Positions 1 to 10,193 are shown, counted from the first letter of the stretch. The stretch is DNA of 64,000 nt from Oscillospiraceae bacterium (GCA_017521325.1 JAFXCV010000018.1:17152-81151), one strand, 5' to 3'. Numbers and translations: made by a program. The notes: a model not told the origin generated them from the sequence alone.

Positions 1-1
1 C

Positions 2-67
2 CGTGTTTGCTTCAGAGAGCTGGCACATGATGGTCAGATTCCCGGTGTTAAGAAGGCAAGCTGGTAA
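2..67 (+). CDS. rpsN: 30S ribosomal protein S14, C-terminal fragment
   Basis: The window opens inside this gene; only 21 codons and the stop are present. The visible tail contains RVCFRELAHDGQIPGVKKAS followed by W, the conserved end of the short zinc-type S14. The Cys is the last ligand of that zinc knuckle. S14 sits in the head of the 30S subunit. Its place directly before rpsH matches the spc operon order. Confidence 0.93.
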   Translation, partial: RVCFRELAHDGQIPGVKKASW

Positions 68-90
68 AATAGTATAAGGAGGTCATTGGC

Positions 91-489
91 ATGCAAATTT
101 CAGATACAATCGCAGATCTGCTCACAAGAATCCGTAATGCAAGCTCTGCGAAGCACGCCACGGTTGACATTCCCGCATCTAACGTGAAGAAGGCTATTAC
201 ACAGATCCTCGCTGACGAGGGTTATATCAAGGGCTTCCAGATCGTAGATGACGGTAAGCAGGGCATTATCAGAGTAACTCTGAAGTATACAGACAGCAGA
301 ACTCCGGTAATCACAGGCTTACGCAGAGTGTCAAAGCCTGGTCTGCGTATTTATTCAAGCTGTGAGGATATGCCGAAGGTTCGTAAGGGTCTGGGCATTG
401 CAATCGTATCCACATCTAAGGGTATCATGACCGACAAGAAGGCTCGTGAGCTGAATGTCGGCGGTGAAGTACTCGCATACATTTGGTAA
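91..489 (+). CDS. rpsH: 30S ribosomal protein S8
   Basis: This 132-residue protein has the usual length of bacterial S8. It binds the central domain of 16S rRNA and is needed early in 30S assembly; in E. coli it also represses the spc operon. The conserved block [13 protein letters not shown] is followed by the family ending GEVLAYIW. The start ATG lies about 8 bases after an AGGAGGT ribosome-binding site. It stands between rpsN and rplF as in most Firmicutes and shows nothing odd. Confidence 0.98.
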   Translation: MQISDTIADLLTRIRNASSAKHATVDIPASNVKKAITQILADEGYIKGFQIVDDGKQGIIRVTLKYTDSRTPVITGLRRVSKPGLRIYSSCEDMPKVRKGLGIAIVSTSKGIMTDKKARELNVGGEVLAYIW

Positions 490-501
490 GGAGGACATAA
501 C

Positions 502-1047
502 ATGTCAAGAATTGGTAAAATGCCGATCAGCGTTCCTGCCGGAGTAGATGTAAAGATTGCAGATAATCTGGTAACAGTAAAGGGACCGAAGGGTGAACTG
601 ACAAAGCAGTTCTCTAAGGAGCTGACAATTGAACTGGACGGCGCAGTTATCACTGTAACACGTCCTTCCGATGATAAGAAGTACAGATCTCTGCATGGTC
701 TGACAAGAACACTGATCGCTAACATGATCGAGGGCGTAACAAACGGTTACTCCAAGACTCTGGAGATCGACGGTGTAGGTTACCGTGCAGCTAAGCAGGG
801 CAACAATCTGGTGATGAACCTCGGTTACTCCCATCAGGTAATCATGCCCGAGATCGACGGCATCACAATCGACGTACCCGCACCGAACAAGATCATCATC
901 AACGGTATCGACAAGCAGAAGGTTGGTCAGTTCGCAGCAGAGGTTCGTGAGAAGAGACAGCCTGAGCCTTATAAGGGCAAGGGTATCCACTACCTTGGCG
1001 AGTATATTATCCGCAAGGAAGGTAAGGCCGGTAAGGGTAAGAAGTAA
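502..1047 (+). CDS. rplF: 50S ribosomal protein L6
   Basis: This 181-residue protein has the two repeated L6 folds and, near residues 153-162, the signature [11 protein letters not shown]6 binds 23S rRNA near the base of the stalk and the sarcin-ricin loop. The ATG follows an AAGGAGG site just after the rpsH stop. The tail is Lys- and Gly-rich (EGKAGKGKK), as in other L6 proteins. It is co-transcribed with its neighbours. Confidence 0.98.
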   Translation: MSRIGKMPISVPAGVDVKIADNLVTVKGPKGELTKQFSKELTIELDGAVITVTRPSDDKKYRSLHGLTRTLIANMIEGVTNGYSKTLEIDGVGYRAAKQGNNLVMNLGYSHQVIMPEIDGITIDVPAPNKIIINGIDKQKVGQFAAEVREKRQPEPYKGKGIHYLGEYIIRKEGKAGKGKK

Positions 1048-1065
1048 GTAAAGGAGTGAAGGGCA

Positions 1066-1425
1066 ATGATTAAGAAGTTTGATAGCAATAAAGCCAGACT
1101 TAAGAGACATCGCCGTGTTCGCACGAAGATTTCCGGAACTCCTGAGGTTCCGCGTCTGTGTGTATTCCGTAGCGCAAAGCACATCTATGCACAGGTAATT
1201 GACGACGTGAACGGTGTAACACTGGCAAGCGCTTCCAGCATGGTAAAGGGCTTTGATGCAAACGGCGGCAACATCGCAGGTGCAGCAAAGGTTGGCGAGC
1301 TGGTAGCAAAGGCTGCTCTGGAAAAGGGTATCGAAGCTGTTGTATTCGACAGAGGCGGCTATCTGTATCACGGACGTGTTCAGGCTCTGGCAGAGGCTGC
1401 ACGTGAGAACGGTCTGAAGTTCTAA
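1066..1425 (+). CDS. rplR: 50S ribosomal protein L18
   Basis: At 119 residues this is a full-length L18. The basic N-terminus ([20 protein letters not shown]) and the C-terminal [20 protein letters not shown] block are family hallmarks. L18 binds 5S rRNA and carries it into the 50S central protuberance. The ATG follows AAGGAGTG. It is flanked by rplF and rpsE in the standard spc order. Confidence 0.98.
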   Translation: MIKKFDSNKARLKRHRRVRTKISGTPEVPRLCVFRSAKHIYAQVIDDVNGVTLASASSMVKGFDANGGNIAGAAKVGELVAKAALEKGIEAVVFDRGGYLYHGRVQALAEAARENGLKF

Positions 1426-1443
1426 GAGAAGGAGGGAACACGA

Positions 1444-1944
1444 TTGGCTAATATTGATGCAAAGGATATGGAGCTGGTTGAAAAGGTTGTTGCCATCAAC
1501 CGTGTATCCAAAACCGTAAAGGGCGGACGTATTATGAAGTTCTCCGCACTGGTTGTTGTCGGCGACGGCAATGGCACAGTAGGCTTCGGACTTGGTAAGT
1601 CCGGCGAAGTTCCGGATGCAATCCGCAAGGGTATTGAGGATGCAAAGAAGAACATGGTAAAGGTTCCGCTGAAGGGCACTACCATTCCTCATGAGATCGT
1701 AGGTAAGTTCGGCGCAGGCGAAGTGCTGATGCGTCCGGCTGCTCCCGGTACCGGTGTTATCGCCGGCGGTCCTGTACGTGCTGTCATCGAGGTAGCAGGT
1801 ATCAAGGATATCAGAACAAAGTCCCTGCGTTCCAACAACCCCTGCAATGTAGTAAGAGCTACCATTAACGGTCTGACTTCCTGCACAACTGTAGAAGAGG
1901 TTGCTGCAAAGCGTGGTAAGACTGCTAAGGAAATCTTGGGTTAA
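1444..1944 (+). CDS. rpsE: 30S ribosomal protein S5
   Basis: This 166-residue protein has the N-terminal double-stranded-RNA-binding fold with [20 protein letters not shown] and a C-terminal S5 fold. S5 lies near the mRNA entry site and affects decoding fidelity. The start is TTG at 1444, about eight bases after AAGGAGGGAA. No ATG nearby gives the right N-terminus ([15 protein letters not shown]). TTG starts recur in this cluster at infA and rpsK. Confidence 0.97.
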   Translation: MANIDAKDMELVEKVVAINRVSKTVKGGRIMKFSALVVVGDGNGTVGFGLGKSGEVPDAIRKGIEDAKKNMVKVPLKGTTIPHEIVGKFGAGEVLMRPAAPGTGVIAGGPVRAVIEVAGIKDIRTKSLRSNNPCNVVRATINGLTSCTTVEEVAAKRGKTAKEILG

Positions 1945-1956
1945 GGAGGCACAACA

Positions 1957-2133
1957 ATGGCAAAGAAAATCACACTTGTGAAGAGCCTCATCGGCTGCCA
2001 GAAGGATCAGATTGCCACTGCACATGCACTTGGCTTGAAGAAGATCGGCAACACAACCGTGCAGCCGGATAATGCTGCAACAAATGGTAAGATCCACAAG
2101 ATCATTCACCTCATCAAGGTAGAAGAAGCGTAA
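1957..2133 (+). CDS. rpmD: 50S ribosomal protein L30
   Basis: This short gene encodes 58 residues, the normal size of bacterial L30. It begins [14 protein letters not shown] and has the family block [14 protein letters not shown]. It lies between rpsE and rplO, exactly where rpmD sits in the spc operon. The ATG follows AAGGAGGC. L30 is a small late-assembly protein of the large subunit. Confidence 0.96.
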   Translation: MAKKITLVKSLIGCQKDQIATAHALGLKKIGNTTVQPDNAATNGKIHKIIHLIKVEEA

Positions 2134-2149
2134 GAAGGAGGTGCAGTAA

Positions 2150-2590
2150 ATGCAGATTCATGAACTCGTACCGGCACCCGATTCCAATAAGGCTGTCAAG
2201 CGTGTAGGCCGTGGACATGGTTCCGGTAACGGCAAGACCGCTGGTAAGGGCCATAAGGGTCAGAACGCACGTTCCGGCGGCGGTGTAAGAATTGGTTTTG
2301 AAGGCGGTCAGATGCCGCTGGCAAGAAGAATCCCTAAGAGAGGATTCAAAAACGTATTCAGAGCAACCTATGCAACAGTAAACGTTGGTGATCTGAACAA
2401 GTTCACAGATGGCACAGTTGTAGACACAGAGCTGCTTTGCGCAAGCGGTCTGGTTAAGAAGGTTTGCGATGGCGTAAAAATTCTCGGAGAGGGCGAACTC
2501 ACTGCAAAGCTTACCGTAAAAGCTGCGAAGTTTACACAGGCTGCTGCTGAGAAAATTGAAAAGGCAGGCGGGAAAGCTGAGGTGATCTGA
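2150..2590 (+). CDS. rplO: 50S ribosomal protein L15
   Basis: The 146-residue product has the glycine- and arginine-rich N-terminus typical of L15 ([19 protein letters not shown], then [17 protein letters not shown]). That extension threads into 23S rRNA. The C-terminal half carries a compact domain. The stop codon is one base away from the secY start, so the two are probably translationally coupled. Confidence 0.98.
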   Translation: MQIHELVPAPDSNKAVKRVGRGHGSGNGKTAGKGHKGQNARSGGGVRIGFEGGQMPLARRIPKRGFKNVFRATYATVNVGDLNKFTDGTVVDTELLCASGLVKKVCDGVKILGEGELTAKLTVKAAKFTQAAAEKIEKAGGKAEVI

Positions 2591-2591
2591 G

Positions 2592-3923
2592 GTGTTTCAG
2601 ACTCTTAGAAACGCTTGGAGCGTACCGGAGATCCGTAAAAAGTTCCTGTATACGCTCATGATGATCATTATTTTCAGACTCGGCAGTGCGATCACTGTAC
2701 CGTTTCTGGATATGTCCATCGTGCAGGAGTGGGTTTCTACGAATGCAACGGGCGGCAACTTCCTCGAGTATCTCAATACTCTGACCGGTGGCGCCCTTTC
2801 TAAGGCAACCTTCTTCTCACTCTCCATCACACCCTATATTAACGCATCCATCATCATTCAGCTGCTGACCTATGCACTGCCTCCTCTCGAAAGGCTTCAG
2901 GAGGAAGGCGAGGAAGGCCGTAAGGTTCTCAACAGGATTACAGCATTCACAGCACTGGGTCTTTCGATCTTCATGTCGATTGCTTATTATCTGACAATGA
3001 GAAACGAAATGGGTGCAGTTACCTACACAAAGGGCGCTGAAGGCTGGTTTGCTGCCATCGTTATCGTGGCAAGCTTTGCAGCCGGTGCTACCCTGGTTGT
3101 ATGGATGGGTAACCGTATTAACGATAAGGGTATCGGCAACGGCATTTCTATGCTCCTGTTCGCCGGTATCGTAGCAAGATTCCCCACAGATGTGTGGACA
3201 CTGGTTGAACTGACAAAGAGCAATCCCTCCAAGTACTTCTGGGTATCCCTGGTTGTTGCAGTTGGTTTCGTTCTGATGATCGGCTTCATCGTATTCATGA
3301 ATGAATCCGAGCGCAGAATTCCGATCCAGTATGCAAAGAGAGTGGTTGGCAGAAAGCAGTTCGGCGGCCAGAACACACACATTCCGATCAAGATTTGCAT
3401 GAGCGGCGTTATGCCGATCATCTTCGCAATGGCATTTATGTCACTGCCGAGCACAATCAGTATGTTCGTAAAGCCCGTTGAGTACATCACTGAGGAAACC
3501 ACATGGGGTCAGGAATTCTACTTCCACTTCGTGAACTTCTTCAGAACCACCAACCCCGGCTATGCTGTACTGTATCTCATTCTGATTATTGCATTCAACT
3601 ACTTCTATGTTTCTATGCAGTACAATCCCATTGAGATTGCAAACCAGCTTCGTCAGAACAACGGCGGTATCCCCGGAATCAGACCTGGCAAGCCCACATC
3701 TGATTATATCCAGCGTGTACTGTCCAAGATTACTCTCGTAGGTGCTATCTTCCTTGGTATCATCGCCATCATTCCGATCGGCCTTGCAGCTTGGGATCAG
3801 TCGCTGTCCTCTCTGTCCATGGGTGGTACTTCCATCCTGATCGTAGTCAGCGTTGCACTTGAAACCGTTCGTACTCTGGAGTCCCAGATGATGATGCGTC
3901 ATCACAAGGGCTTCCTGGGATAA
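2592..3923 (+). CDS. secY: Preprotein translocase channel subunit SecY
   Basis: SecY forms the membrane pore for Sec-dependent secretion and membrane insertion, with SecE and SecG. The 443-residue protein shows about ten membrane segments and the cytosolic loops RIPIQYAKRVVG and GGIPGIRPGKPTSDYI that contact SecA and the ribosome. Translation starts at GTG, one base after the rplO stop; the ribosome-binding site GAGGTGAT lies inside the end of rplO. The secreted cellulosomal enzymes later in the window would pass through this channel. Confidence 0.98.
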   Translation: MFQTLRNAWSVPEIRKKFLYTLMMIIIFRLGSAITVPFLDMSIVQEWVSTNATGGNFLEYLNTLTGGALSKATFFSLSITPYINASIIIQLLTYALPPLERLQEEGEEGRKVLNRITAFTALGLSIFMSIAYYLTMRNEMGAVTYTKGAEGWFAAIVIVASFAAGATLVVWMGNRINDKGIGNGISMLLFAGIVARFPTDVWTLVELTKSNPSKYFWVSLVVAVGFVLMIGFIVFMNESERRIPIQYAKRVVGRKQFGGQNTHIPIKICMSGVMPIIFAMAFMSLPSTISMFVKPVEYITEETTWGQEFYFHFVNFFRTTNPGYAVLYLILIIAFNYFYVSMQYNPIEIANQLRQNNGGIPGIRPGKPTSDYIQRVLSKITLVGAIFLGIIAIIPIGLAAWDQSLSSLSMGGTSILIVVSVALETVRTLESQMMMRHHKGFLG

Positions 3924-3935
3924 GGAGGAGTAATT

Positions 3936-4577
3936 ATGAATTTGATTTTACTCGGTGCGCCCGGTGCCGGAAAAGGCACACAGGCAGAAGTAATTTCCGA
4001 AGCACTGAACATCCCGCAGATCTCTACGGGCAACATGCTGCGTGAAGCCGTAAAGAACGGTACAGAATACGGTCTGAAGGCAAAGGCAGCAATGGAAAGC
4101 GGTGCTCTGGTTTCCGATGACATCGTAATCGGTATCCTGAAGGATCGTATCGCAGCAGATGACTGCCAGAACGGTTTTATTCTGGATGGATTCCCGAGAA
4201 CCGTACCGCAGGCTGAAGCGCTCGACGAAATGGGCGTTCGCATTGATAAGGTACTGGAAATCTTCGTGGATGACGAAACGATCAAAACACGTGTATCCGG
4301 CAGAAGAGTATGTGAGGGCTGCGGTGCAACCTACCATGTACTGTACAAGCCTTCCAAGTCCGAGGGTACATGCGATAAGTGCGGTGCAAAGACCATTATC
4401 CGTAAGGATGACCAGCCGGAAACGGTTCTGGAACGTCTGGCGGTTTACCATGAACAGACCGCTCCGCTGAAGGACTACTACGAAAAACAGGGCAAGCTCG
4501 ATACTGTCATCGGACAGGAAGAGGTTGCTGATACGGTAAAGCTTACACTGAAAGCGGTGGGGGCGTCTGCCGAATGA
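3936..4577 (+). CDS. adk: Adenylate kinase
   Basis: Interconverts ATP + AMP and 2 ADP. The 213-residue cytosolic protein has the P-loop GAPGAGKGT (residues 7-15), DGFPRT (84-89) and a LID domain holding a four-cysteine zinc site, C126/C129 and C146/C149, as in many Gram-positive adenylate kinases. It lies between secY and map in the usual Firmicute order. Its end overlaps the map start by four bases (ATGA). Confidence 0.98.
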   Translation: MNLILLGAPGAGKGTQAEVISEALNIPQISTGNMLREAVKNGTEYGLKAKAAMESGALVSDDIVIGILKDRIAADDCQNGFILDGFPRTVPQAEALDEMGVRIDKVLEIFVDDETIKTRVSGRRVCEGCGATYHVLYKPSKSEGTCDKCGAKTIIRKDDQPETVLERLAVYHEQTAPLKDYYEKQGKLDTVIGQEEVADTVKLTLKAVGASAE

Positions 4578-5332
4578 GTATCACCATTAAATCTAAGACA
4601 GATCTGATGAAAATGCGTGAAGCCGGAAGGATTGCCGGCAGAGCTTTACAGCTTGCAGGGCAGTCCGTTCAGCCCGGTATGACAACACTGGAGCTTGACA
4701 AAATCGTGCATGACTACATCGTTGGATGCGGTGCTCATCCCTCTTTTCTGGGATATGCCGGATTTCCCGGAAGCGCTTGCATCTCCATCAACGATGAGGT
4801 TATCCACGGCATCCCGAGCGCAAAGCGAAAGATCAAGGCAGGGGATATCGTCAGTGTGGACGTGGGAGCGTATTACAACGGATTCCACGGCGACACCTGT
4901 GCGACCTTTGCAGTTGGTAAAATCACCGCTGATGCGCAGGCATTGCTCGATGTCACAAAGGGTGCGCTGGAAGCCGGTATTGCAAAGGCTGTTGTCGATG
5001 CAAGACTGAGCGATGTATCCGGTGCAGTCCAGGAATACTGTGCCTCAAGAGGCTACGGTATTGTCCGGGAGTACTGCGGTCACGGAATCGGCAGGGAACT
5101 GCACGAATCTCCGGAAGTGCCGAACTATGTAACGCCCGGCAGAAAAGGTGTGCGACTCCAGGCAGGCATGGTGATCTGTATCGAACCGATGATCAATGCA
5201 AAGGGCGATGCGATCCGCCAGCTGAAGGATGGTTGGACAGTCGTTACCAGAAGCGGTAGCCTGTCAGCACATTTTGAACACACAGTTGCCATCACACCGG
5301 ATGGACCGGTGATTATGACGGATCCAAGCTGA
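4574..5332 (+). CDS. map: Type I methionine aminopeptidase
   Basis: Removes the initiator methionine from new proteins. The 252-residue pita-bread fold has all five metal ligands in place: D96, D107, H170 (in [13 protein letters not shown]), E204 (IEPM) and E235 (FEHTVAI), plus the substrate-binding H79. The start ATG overlaps the adk stop, and the stop shares one base with the next gene's start, so adk, map and the KOW gene are tightly coupled. Confidence 0.98.
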   Translation: MSITIKSKTDLMKMREAGRIAGRALQLAGQSVQPGMTTLELDKIVHDYIVGCGAHPSFLGYAGFPGSACISINDEVIHGIPSAKRKIKAGDIVSVDVGAYYNGFHGDTCATFAVGKITADAQALLDVTKGALEAGIAKAVVDARLSDVSGAVQEYCASRGYGIVREYCGHGIGRELHESPEVPNYVTPGRKGVRLQAGMVICIEPMINAKGDAIRQLKDGWTVVTRSGSLSAHFEHTVAITPDGPVIMTDPS

Positions 5333-5583
5333 TGCAGCTGCAGGTAGGAATGGTGGTATGTGCGACCGCCGGAAAAGAGAAGGACAATTATTACATTGTC
5401 ACCGAGCTGGACGGCAGAGCCGTTTATCTGGCTGACGGAAAGCACAGAACGCTGAGTAAGCCTAAGCGCAAGAATGTCAAGCACATTCGCCCGACGAAGG
5501 AAGTCTGGGAACTGAACGGACTTACCGACAGGGCACTGCGCCGCAAGCTGCAGGAATGCAATGCGATTTTGGGAGGTATTTGA
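5332..5583 (+). CDS. KOW-domain RNA-binding protein
   Basis: An 83-residue protein with an N-terminal KOW-like beta-barrel ([20 protein letters not shown], then [17 protein letters not shown]). A basic stretch follows ([18 protein letters not shown]). Small KOW proteins in this position, between map and infA, are common in Clostridia and are related to ribosomal L14e/L6e/L27e folds. RNA or ribosome binding is likely, but the precise role is unknown. Its ATG overlaps the map stop codon. Confidence 0.85.
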   Translation: MQLQVGMVVCATAGKEKDNYYIVTELDGRAVYLADGKHRTLSKPKRKNVKHIRPTKEVWELNGLTDRALRRKLQECNAILGGI

Positions 5584-5584
5584 T

Positions 5585-5803
5585 TTGTCTAAAGAAGATT
5601 TGATTGAAGTAGAAGGCATCGTGCAGGAAGCACTGCCGAACGCAATGTTCAGAGTAGAGCTGCCCAACAAGCACGTGATTCTCGCTCATGTGTCGGGAAA
5701 ACTGAGAATGAACTACATTCGCATCGTTCCCGGCGATAAGGTGAAAATTGAAATGTCACCCTATGATTTAACAAAGGGCCGTATTACTTGGAGAGCCAAG
5801 TAA
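5585..5803 (+). CDS. infA: Translation initiation factor IF-1
   Basis: The product is 72 residues, the standard IF-1 length, with the S1-type OB fold. Typical blocks are [20 protein letters not shown] and the closing [20 protein letters not shown] plus RITWR. IF-1 blocks the 30S A site during initiation. The start is TTG at 5585 after GGGAGGT; reading upstream in frame would add eight unrelated residues. It starts one base after the KOW gene stop. Confidence 0.96.
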   Translation: MSKEDLIEVEGIVQEALPNAMFRVELPNKHVILAHVSGKLRMNYIRIVPGDKVKIEMSPYDLTKGRITWRAK

Positions 5804-5983
<180 letters not shown>

Positions 5984-6013
5984 TCCCGACAGCATTGGAG
6001 GTGTAATTCATCA

Positions 6014-6382
6014 ATGGCAAGAATTTCAGGTATTGACCTTCCCAAGGACAAGAGAGTTGAAATCGGTCTGACCTATATCTACGGTATCGGCCGTCCGACA
6101 GCAACTAAGATTCTTGAGGCAACAGGTGTAAATCCGGATACTCGAGTAAAGGATCTGAGCGAAGAGGACGTAGCTAAGCTGCGTGACTACATCGACGCTA
6201 ACCTGACTGTTGAGGGCGATCTCCGTCGTGAAGTTGCTCTGAACATCAAGAGACTGATCGAAATCGGCTGCTACAGAGGCGTACGCCACAGAAAGGGCCT
6301 GCCGGTAAGAGGTCAGCGTACAAAGACCAACGCAAGAACACGCAAGGGTCCGGTTAAGACAATTGCTAATAAGAAGAAGTAA
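6014..6382 (+). CDS. rpsM: 30S ribosomal protein S13
   Basis: The 122-residue protein begins [20 protein letters not shown] and ends with the basic tail [18 protein letters not shown] that reaches toward the tRNAs. S13 makes intersubunit bridges to the 50S subunit. It heads the alpha-operon part of the cluster (rpsM-rpsK-rpsD-rpoA-rplQ). Confidence 0.98.
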   Translation: MARISGIDLPKDKRVEIGLTYIYGIGRPTATKILEATGVNPDTRVKDLSEEDVAKLRDYIDANLTVEGDLRREVALNIKRLIEIGCYRGVRHRKGLPVRGQRTKTNARTRKGPVKTIANKKK

Positions 6383-6396
6383 GGAGGGCGAGTCTT

Positions 6397-6801
6397 TTGG
6401 CACAGCAGAAGGGTAAAAAGGTAACGACTGTAAGACGCCGCAGAGAGCGCAAGAATATCGAGAGCGGTGCAGTGCATATTCAGTCTACTTTTAACAATAC
6501 AATTGTGACAATCACAGACACACAGGGCAATGCCATTTCTTGGGCAAGTGCTGGCGGCCTTGGCTTCCGTGGTTCCAGAAAGTCCACACCGTTTGCAGCA
6601 CAGACTGCAGCTGAAACAGCTGCAAAGGCAGCAATGGAGCATGGTCTGAAGACCGTTGAAGTATACGTAAAGGGTCCGGGCAGCGGCCGTGAAGCTGCGA
6701 TCCGTGCACTGCAGACAGTAGGTCTGGAAGTACGTATGATCAAGGATGTCACACCGATTCCGCACAATGGTTGCCGTCCGCCTAAGAGACGCCGCGTCTA
6801 A
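6397..6801 (+). CDS. rpsK: 30S ribosomal protein S11
   Basis: The 134-residue protein has the conserved core [20 protein letters not shown] and the C-terminal block [21 protein letters not shown]11 forms part of the mRNA exit platform. The start codon is TTG at 6397, preceded by AAGGAGGGCG. It gives the expected [19 protein letters not shown]-terminus. Confidence 0.97.
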   Translation: MAQQKGKKVTTVRRRRERKNIESGAVHIQSTFNNTIVTITDTQGNAISWASAGGLGFRGSRKSTPFAAQTAAETAAKAAMEHGLKTVEVYVKGPGSGREAAIRALQTVGLEVRMIKDVTPIPHNGCRPPKRRRV

Positions 6802-6817
6802 TTGGAGGTACAAGATT

Positions 6818-7414
6818 ATGGCAGTAAATAAGGATCCGATTCTGAAGAGATGCAGATACCTGGGCATCAGCCCCATGGTAATGGGCATTAACAAGCAGTC
6901 CAACCGCAATCCTAACGCAAACAGCCGTAAGAAGGTTTCTGAATACGGTATGCAGCTGAAGGAAAAGCAGAAGCTGAAGTTCATCTATGGCGTAATGGAA
7001 AAGCCGTTTCGTCACTACTTTGAGCTGGCTTCCAAGATGGAAGGCAAGGCTGGTGACAACCTGATCAGCGTGCTGGAATCCAGACTGGACAACGTAGCAT
7101 ACCGTATGGGTATGGCACTGACAAGACGTGAGGCAAGACAGCTGGTAGGTCACGGTCATTTCATGGTAAATGGCAAGAGAGTTGACATTCCTTCCTATCG
7201 TGTAGCAGTAGGCGATGAGATCGCTGTATGCGAGAAGAGCAGAACCAGCGCTAAGTTCAAGGATGTTGCAGAACAGACACAGGGCAGAGTAGTTCCGCTG
7301 TGGCTGGAAGCAAACAAGGAAGCTTTCTCTGCAAAGGTAACAAGAACTCCGGGTCCGGAGGATCTTGATTACGAGGTAGAGGCACACCTGATCGTCGAGC
7401 TGTACTCCAAGTAA
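6818..7414 (+). CDS. rpsD: 30S ribosomal protein S4
   Basis: S4 nucleates 30S assembly on the 5' domain of 16S rRNA. The 198-residue product has the N-terminal S4 domain and the S4 RNA-binding motif (RREARQLVGHGHFMVNGKRV). It has a single N-terminal Cys, so it is a zinc-free form. The ATG at 6818 follows TTGGAGGTACAAGATT; longer in-frame starts upstream would run back into rpsK. It lies within the alpha operon, as in many Clostridia. Confidence 0.97.
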   Translation: MAVNKDPILKRCRYLGISPMVMGINKQSNRNPNANSRKKVSEYGMQLKEKQKLKFIYGVMEKPFRHYFELASKMEGKAGDNLISVLESRLDNVAYRMGMALTRREARQLVGHGHFMVNGKRVDIPSYRVAVGDEIAVCEKSRTSAKFKDVAEQTQGRVVPLWLEANKEAFSAKVTRTPGPEDLDYEVEAHLIVELYSK

Positions 7415-7418
7415 TACG

Positions 7419-7460
7419 TAATTACTTGCGGACGCTTTAGAACAACGAACAAAAGTAATT
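7419..7460 (+). other. Inverted repeat in rpsD-rpoA leader
   Basis: Bases 7419-7426 (AATTACTT) pair with 7453-7460 (AAGTAATT) in the 65-base gap before rpoA, leaving a loop of about 26 bases. The arms are short and AT-rich. It could be an mRNA structure controlling rpoA translation or a processing site, or simply chance. Confidence 0.3.
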
Positions 7461-7479
7461 GCGAAATAGGAGGGTTTAC

Positions 7480-8436
7480 ATGCTTGAAAAAATTGAAAAG
7501 CCGGAAATTGTTACCGAAGAACTGAGAACGGACGGCAAGTACGGTAAATTCGTTTTAGCACCGCTGGAACGTGGCTATGGCATTACGCTGGGCAACAGTC
7601 TCAGAAGAGTTCTCCTCTCCTCTCTGCCGGGTGTGGCTGTCAACTTTGTAAAGATTGACGGCGTGCATCACGAGCTTTCCACAATTCCGGGCGTGAAAGA
7701 GGACGTAACAGAAATCATCCTGAGTCTGAAGGGTCTGACCGCAAAGCTTTACGGTGAAGGTCCGAAGACAATTACGATTGATGCCGAAGGCGAGTGCGAG
7801 GTCACAGCCGGCGATATTAAGGCAGATTCCGAAGTAAACATTCTCGATCCCGGCATGCACATTGCAACACTGGGCAAGGATGCAAAGCTTCGCATGGAAA
7901 TTACGATTGACAGAGGCAGAGGTTATGTGTCTGCAGAGCGCAACAAGCAGCAGATCGCAGACATGCCGCTGGACGTAATTGCCGTAGACAGCATTTATAC
8001 TCCTGTTTTGAAGGTGAACTATACCGTAGAGAATACCCGTCTCGGACAGGTCACCGACTATGATAAGCTGACAATGGAGGTTTGGACCGATGGTACAATC
8101 TCTGCTAAGGAAGCTTTATCACAGGCAGCCAATCTCCTCAACGAGCATCTGAAGCTGTTCGTCGATCTTTCTGACGAAGCATGCATTACAGAGGTCCTGG
8201 TTGAAAAGGACGACAAGGGTAAGGAAAAGATCCTTGAGATGACCATTGAGGAACTTGACTTGTCAGTACGTTCCTTCAATTGCTTGAAGCGTGCTGGCAT
8301 CAATACAGTTGACGACTTGATCAATAAGTCTGAGGAAGAAATGATGAAGGTGCGTAACCTTGGTAAGAAGTCCTTCGACGAGGTGAAGGAGAAGCTCCAG
8401 TCTCTGGGCTTTGACCTCTCCTCTGAGGAAGACTGA
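7480..8436 (+). CDS. rpoA: RNA polymerase alpha subunit
   Basis: The 318-residue protein has the assembly domain (roughly residues 1-235, with [20 protein letters not shown] and [11 protein letters not shown]) and the DNA- and activator-binding C-terminal domain (about 250-318: [20 protein letters not shown], then [13 protein letters not shown]). The ATG at 7480 follows AGGAGGG. An earlier in-frame ATG would add seven non-conserved residues. It is co-transcribed with ribosomal genes. Confidence 0.98.
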   Translation: MLEKIEKPEIVTEELRTDGKYGKFVLAPLERGYGITLGNSLRRVLLSSLPGVAVNFVKIDGVHHELSTIPGVKEDVTEIILSLKGLTAKLYGEGPKTITIDAEGECEVTAGDIKADSEVNILDPGMHIATLGKDAKLRMEITIDRGRGYVSAERNKQQIADMPLDVIAVDSIYTPVLKVNYTVENTRLGQVTDYDKLTMEVWTDGTISAKEALSQAANLLNEHLKLFVDLSDEACITEVLVEKDDKGKEKILEMTIEELDLSVRSFNCLKRAGINTVDDLINKSEEEMMKVRNLGKKSFDEVKEKLQSLGFDLSSEED

Positions 8437-8508
8437 TCGCACCCGAATACTATAAGGATACCCGATGGGGCGAAGCCTCTCTCGGTTTGAGTAAAGGAGT
8501 GAATTACA

Positions 8509-8853
8509 ATGCCGGGTACAAGAAAATTGGGCAGAGCTACTGCACACAGAACCGCTATGCTGAGAGCTATGGTAACATACCTGCTGGAGAACGGCAAGGT
8601 TGAGACCACAGTAACCAGAGCAAAGGAAGTTCGTGCTGTTGCTGAGAAGATGATTACACTGGGCAAGAATTCTGACCTGCACAGCAAGCGTCAGGTACTT
8701 GCATATGTCACAAAGGAAGACGTTGCGAAGAAGCTGTTTGACGAGATTTCTCCGAAGTACGCTGACCGCAATGGTGGTTACACACAGATCATCAAGATCG
8801 GTCCCCGCCGTGGCGATGCTGCTGAAATGGCAATCATCAAGCTGGTTGACTAA
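8509..8853 (+). CDS. rplQ: 50S ribosomal protein L17
   Basis: The 114-residue product begins [20 protein letters not shown] and carries the [20 protein letters not shown] core of L17, which lies near the peptide exit tunnel. It is the last gene of the alpha operon, after rpoA, and is followed at once by an intrinsic terminator. Confidence 0.98.
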   Translation: MPGTRKLGRATAHRTAMLRAMVTYLLENGKVETTVTRAKEVRAVAEKMITLGKNSDLHSKRQVLAYVTKEDVAKKLFDEISPKYADRNGGYTQIIKIGPRRGDAAEMAIIKLVD

Positions 8854-8863
8854 TTTAACATTG

Positions 8864-8893
8864 AAACCCCGTCCATTTGGACGGGGTTTTCTT
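8864..8893 (+). terminator. Intrinsic terminator of the ribosomal operon
   Basis: AAACCCCGTCC, loop ATTT, then GGACGGGGTTT forms an 11-bp hairpin followed by a TTTTCTT tract, 10 bases after the rplQ stop. Confidence 0.93.
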
Positions 8894-8932
8894 ATTGCAT
8901 GAAACGTAGAGAACTGCGTTTCGCTGCTCCTA

Positions 8933-8961
8933 TTGACAGAACCAGCAAAATATTTTATAAT
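8933..8961 (+). promoter_or_regulatory. Sigma-A promoter of the NUDIX-HAD gene
   Basis: TTGACA at 8933-8938 and TATAAT at 8956-8961, separated by 17 bases: both hexamers match consensus. The start codon is 30 bases downstream, after GGAGGG. Confidence 0.9.
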
Positions 8962-8990
8962 GAAGTATATCAACGAAAGCGGAGGGTGCT

Positions 8991-10193
8991 ATGGAATATT
9001 TAGATATCTATGACGAACGCCGAGTCCCGACAGGCAGGACGGCGCCGAGAGGAACGAAACTTTGTGAGGGAGAATACTATCTCGTTGTGCATATGTTTAT
9101 TTTCCGTAAGGATGGAAAATTCCTGATTCAGCGTCGTGTCCCTGAAAAACACAGCTGGCCGGATATGTGGGATATTTCCCTCGGCGGCATGGCACAGGCA
9201 GGGGATTCCTCCGCATCCGCTGCAGAGCGTGAAGCATTCGAGGAATTGGGATTGAAAATCGACCTGCAAAATACTTCCCCCGTATTCTCCTTCCGTGCGG
9301 ATAACGTGTTTGATGACTACTGGATGGTGCAGCTGGATACGGATGATGTGCAGCTTACGCTCCAGAATGAGGAAGTTGCCGAGACGAAGTGGGTTGACCG
9401 TGAGGAGTGGGAACAGCTTATCTCAGAGCGAAAGGTAATCCCCTACACCTTCATGCATCAGATCTTCGACCTCTATCATCGCAATTTCCCCGGAACAAGG
9501 CTGTTTCCGTTCGGCAATCCCGAGAGGATCCGTGGTGCCGTGTTCGATATGGACGGGCTGCTGCTGGATACCGAGCGTGTGGTGAATACCGCATGGGATG
9601 AAGCGGCACGAATTACGGGCTTTGCGGATGTGGAGCGTGCCAAAATTGCCTGTCTTGGCTGTAATGAAGCAAGCACAAGGGCATTTTTCCTGCGTACCTA
9701 TGGGGAAAATTTCGATTACCAGACCTTCCGTGATCTGACACGAAAGCTTGCGCATGAGGTGCTCGATGTCCATGTTCCCGTCAAAGATGGTGCGGAAATG
9801 ATTCTCCGCATGCTCAAGGAGCGTGGCATTCCGCTTGCCGTTGCAAGCTCCACAAGGGAAACGACCGTCCGTGATCAGCTTGACCGTGCGGGACTGCTCC
9901 GGTATTTTGACGCTGTCATCACAGGCGACATGGTCGAAAACGGAAAGCCCCACCCCGAAATTTACAGTAAGGCATGCAATGCCATCGGTATTGCTCCTGA
10001 GGAATGCCTTGCCTTTGAGGATTCGAAAAACGGCATCCGCAGCGCCTATCGTGCAGGCATGTACCCCGTGCAGATTCCCGATCAGGTGCCTGCTGCAACG
10101 GAAACCTACGCACTTTCGTGGAAGGTGTTCCCAAGTCTTGTTGAGGCAGCGGAATTTCTGGAACAAACCAATCTGTTAAGCAAATGTGAATAG
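8991..10193 (+). CDS. NUDIX hydrolase fused to HAD-family phosphatase
   Basis: A 400-residue two-domain cytosolic enzyme. Residues 1-175 are a NUDIX domain of the isopentenyl-diphosphate-isomerase-like group. Its NUDIX box spans residues 66-88 and ends REAFEELGL; the first Glu of the box is Asp (D72). Residues 180-395 are a HAD hydrolase of the beta-phosphoglucomutase type, with FDMDGLLLDTE (motif I), VASST (motif II) and FEDSKNGI (motif III). It probably dephosphorylates small metabolites or cleans up odd nucleotides or sugar phosphates; the substrate cannot be read from sequence. It is a single-gene unit with its own consensus promoter. Confidence 0.9.
   Translation: MEYLDIYDERRVPTGRTAPRGTKLCEGEYYLVVHMFIFRKDGKFLIQRRVPEKHSWPDMWDISLGGMAQAGDSSASAAEREAFEELGLKIDLQNTSPVFSFRADNVFDDYWMVQLDTDDVQLTLQNEEVAETKWVDREEWEQLISERKVIPYTFMHQIFDLYHRNFPGTRLFPFGNPERIRGAVFDMDGLLLDTERVVNTAWDEAARITGFADVERAKIACLGCNEASTRAFFLRTYGENFDYQTFRDLTRKLAHEVLDVHVPVKDGAEMILRMLKERGIPLAVASSTRETTVRDQLDRAGLLRYFDAVITGDMVENGKPHPEIYSKACNAIGIAPEECLAFEDSKNGIRSAYRAGMYPVQIPDQVPAATETYALSWKVFPSLVEAAEFLEQTNLLSKCE

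Noticed and set aside
505..2109. Minus-strand open frame of 534 codons opposite ribosomal protein genes
   Set aside because: It covers five conserved ribosomal genes, is Cys-rich and has no start signals.
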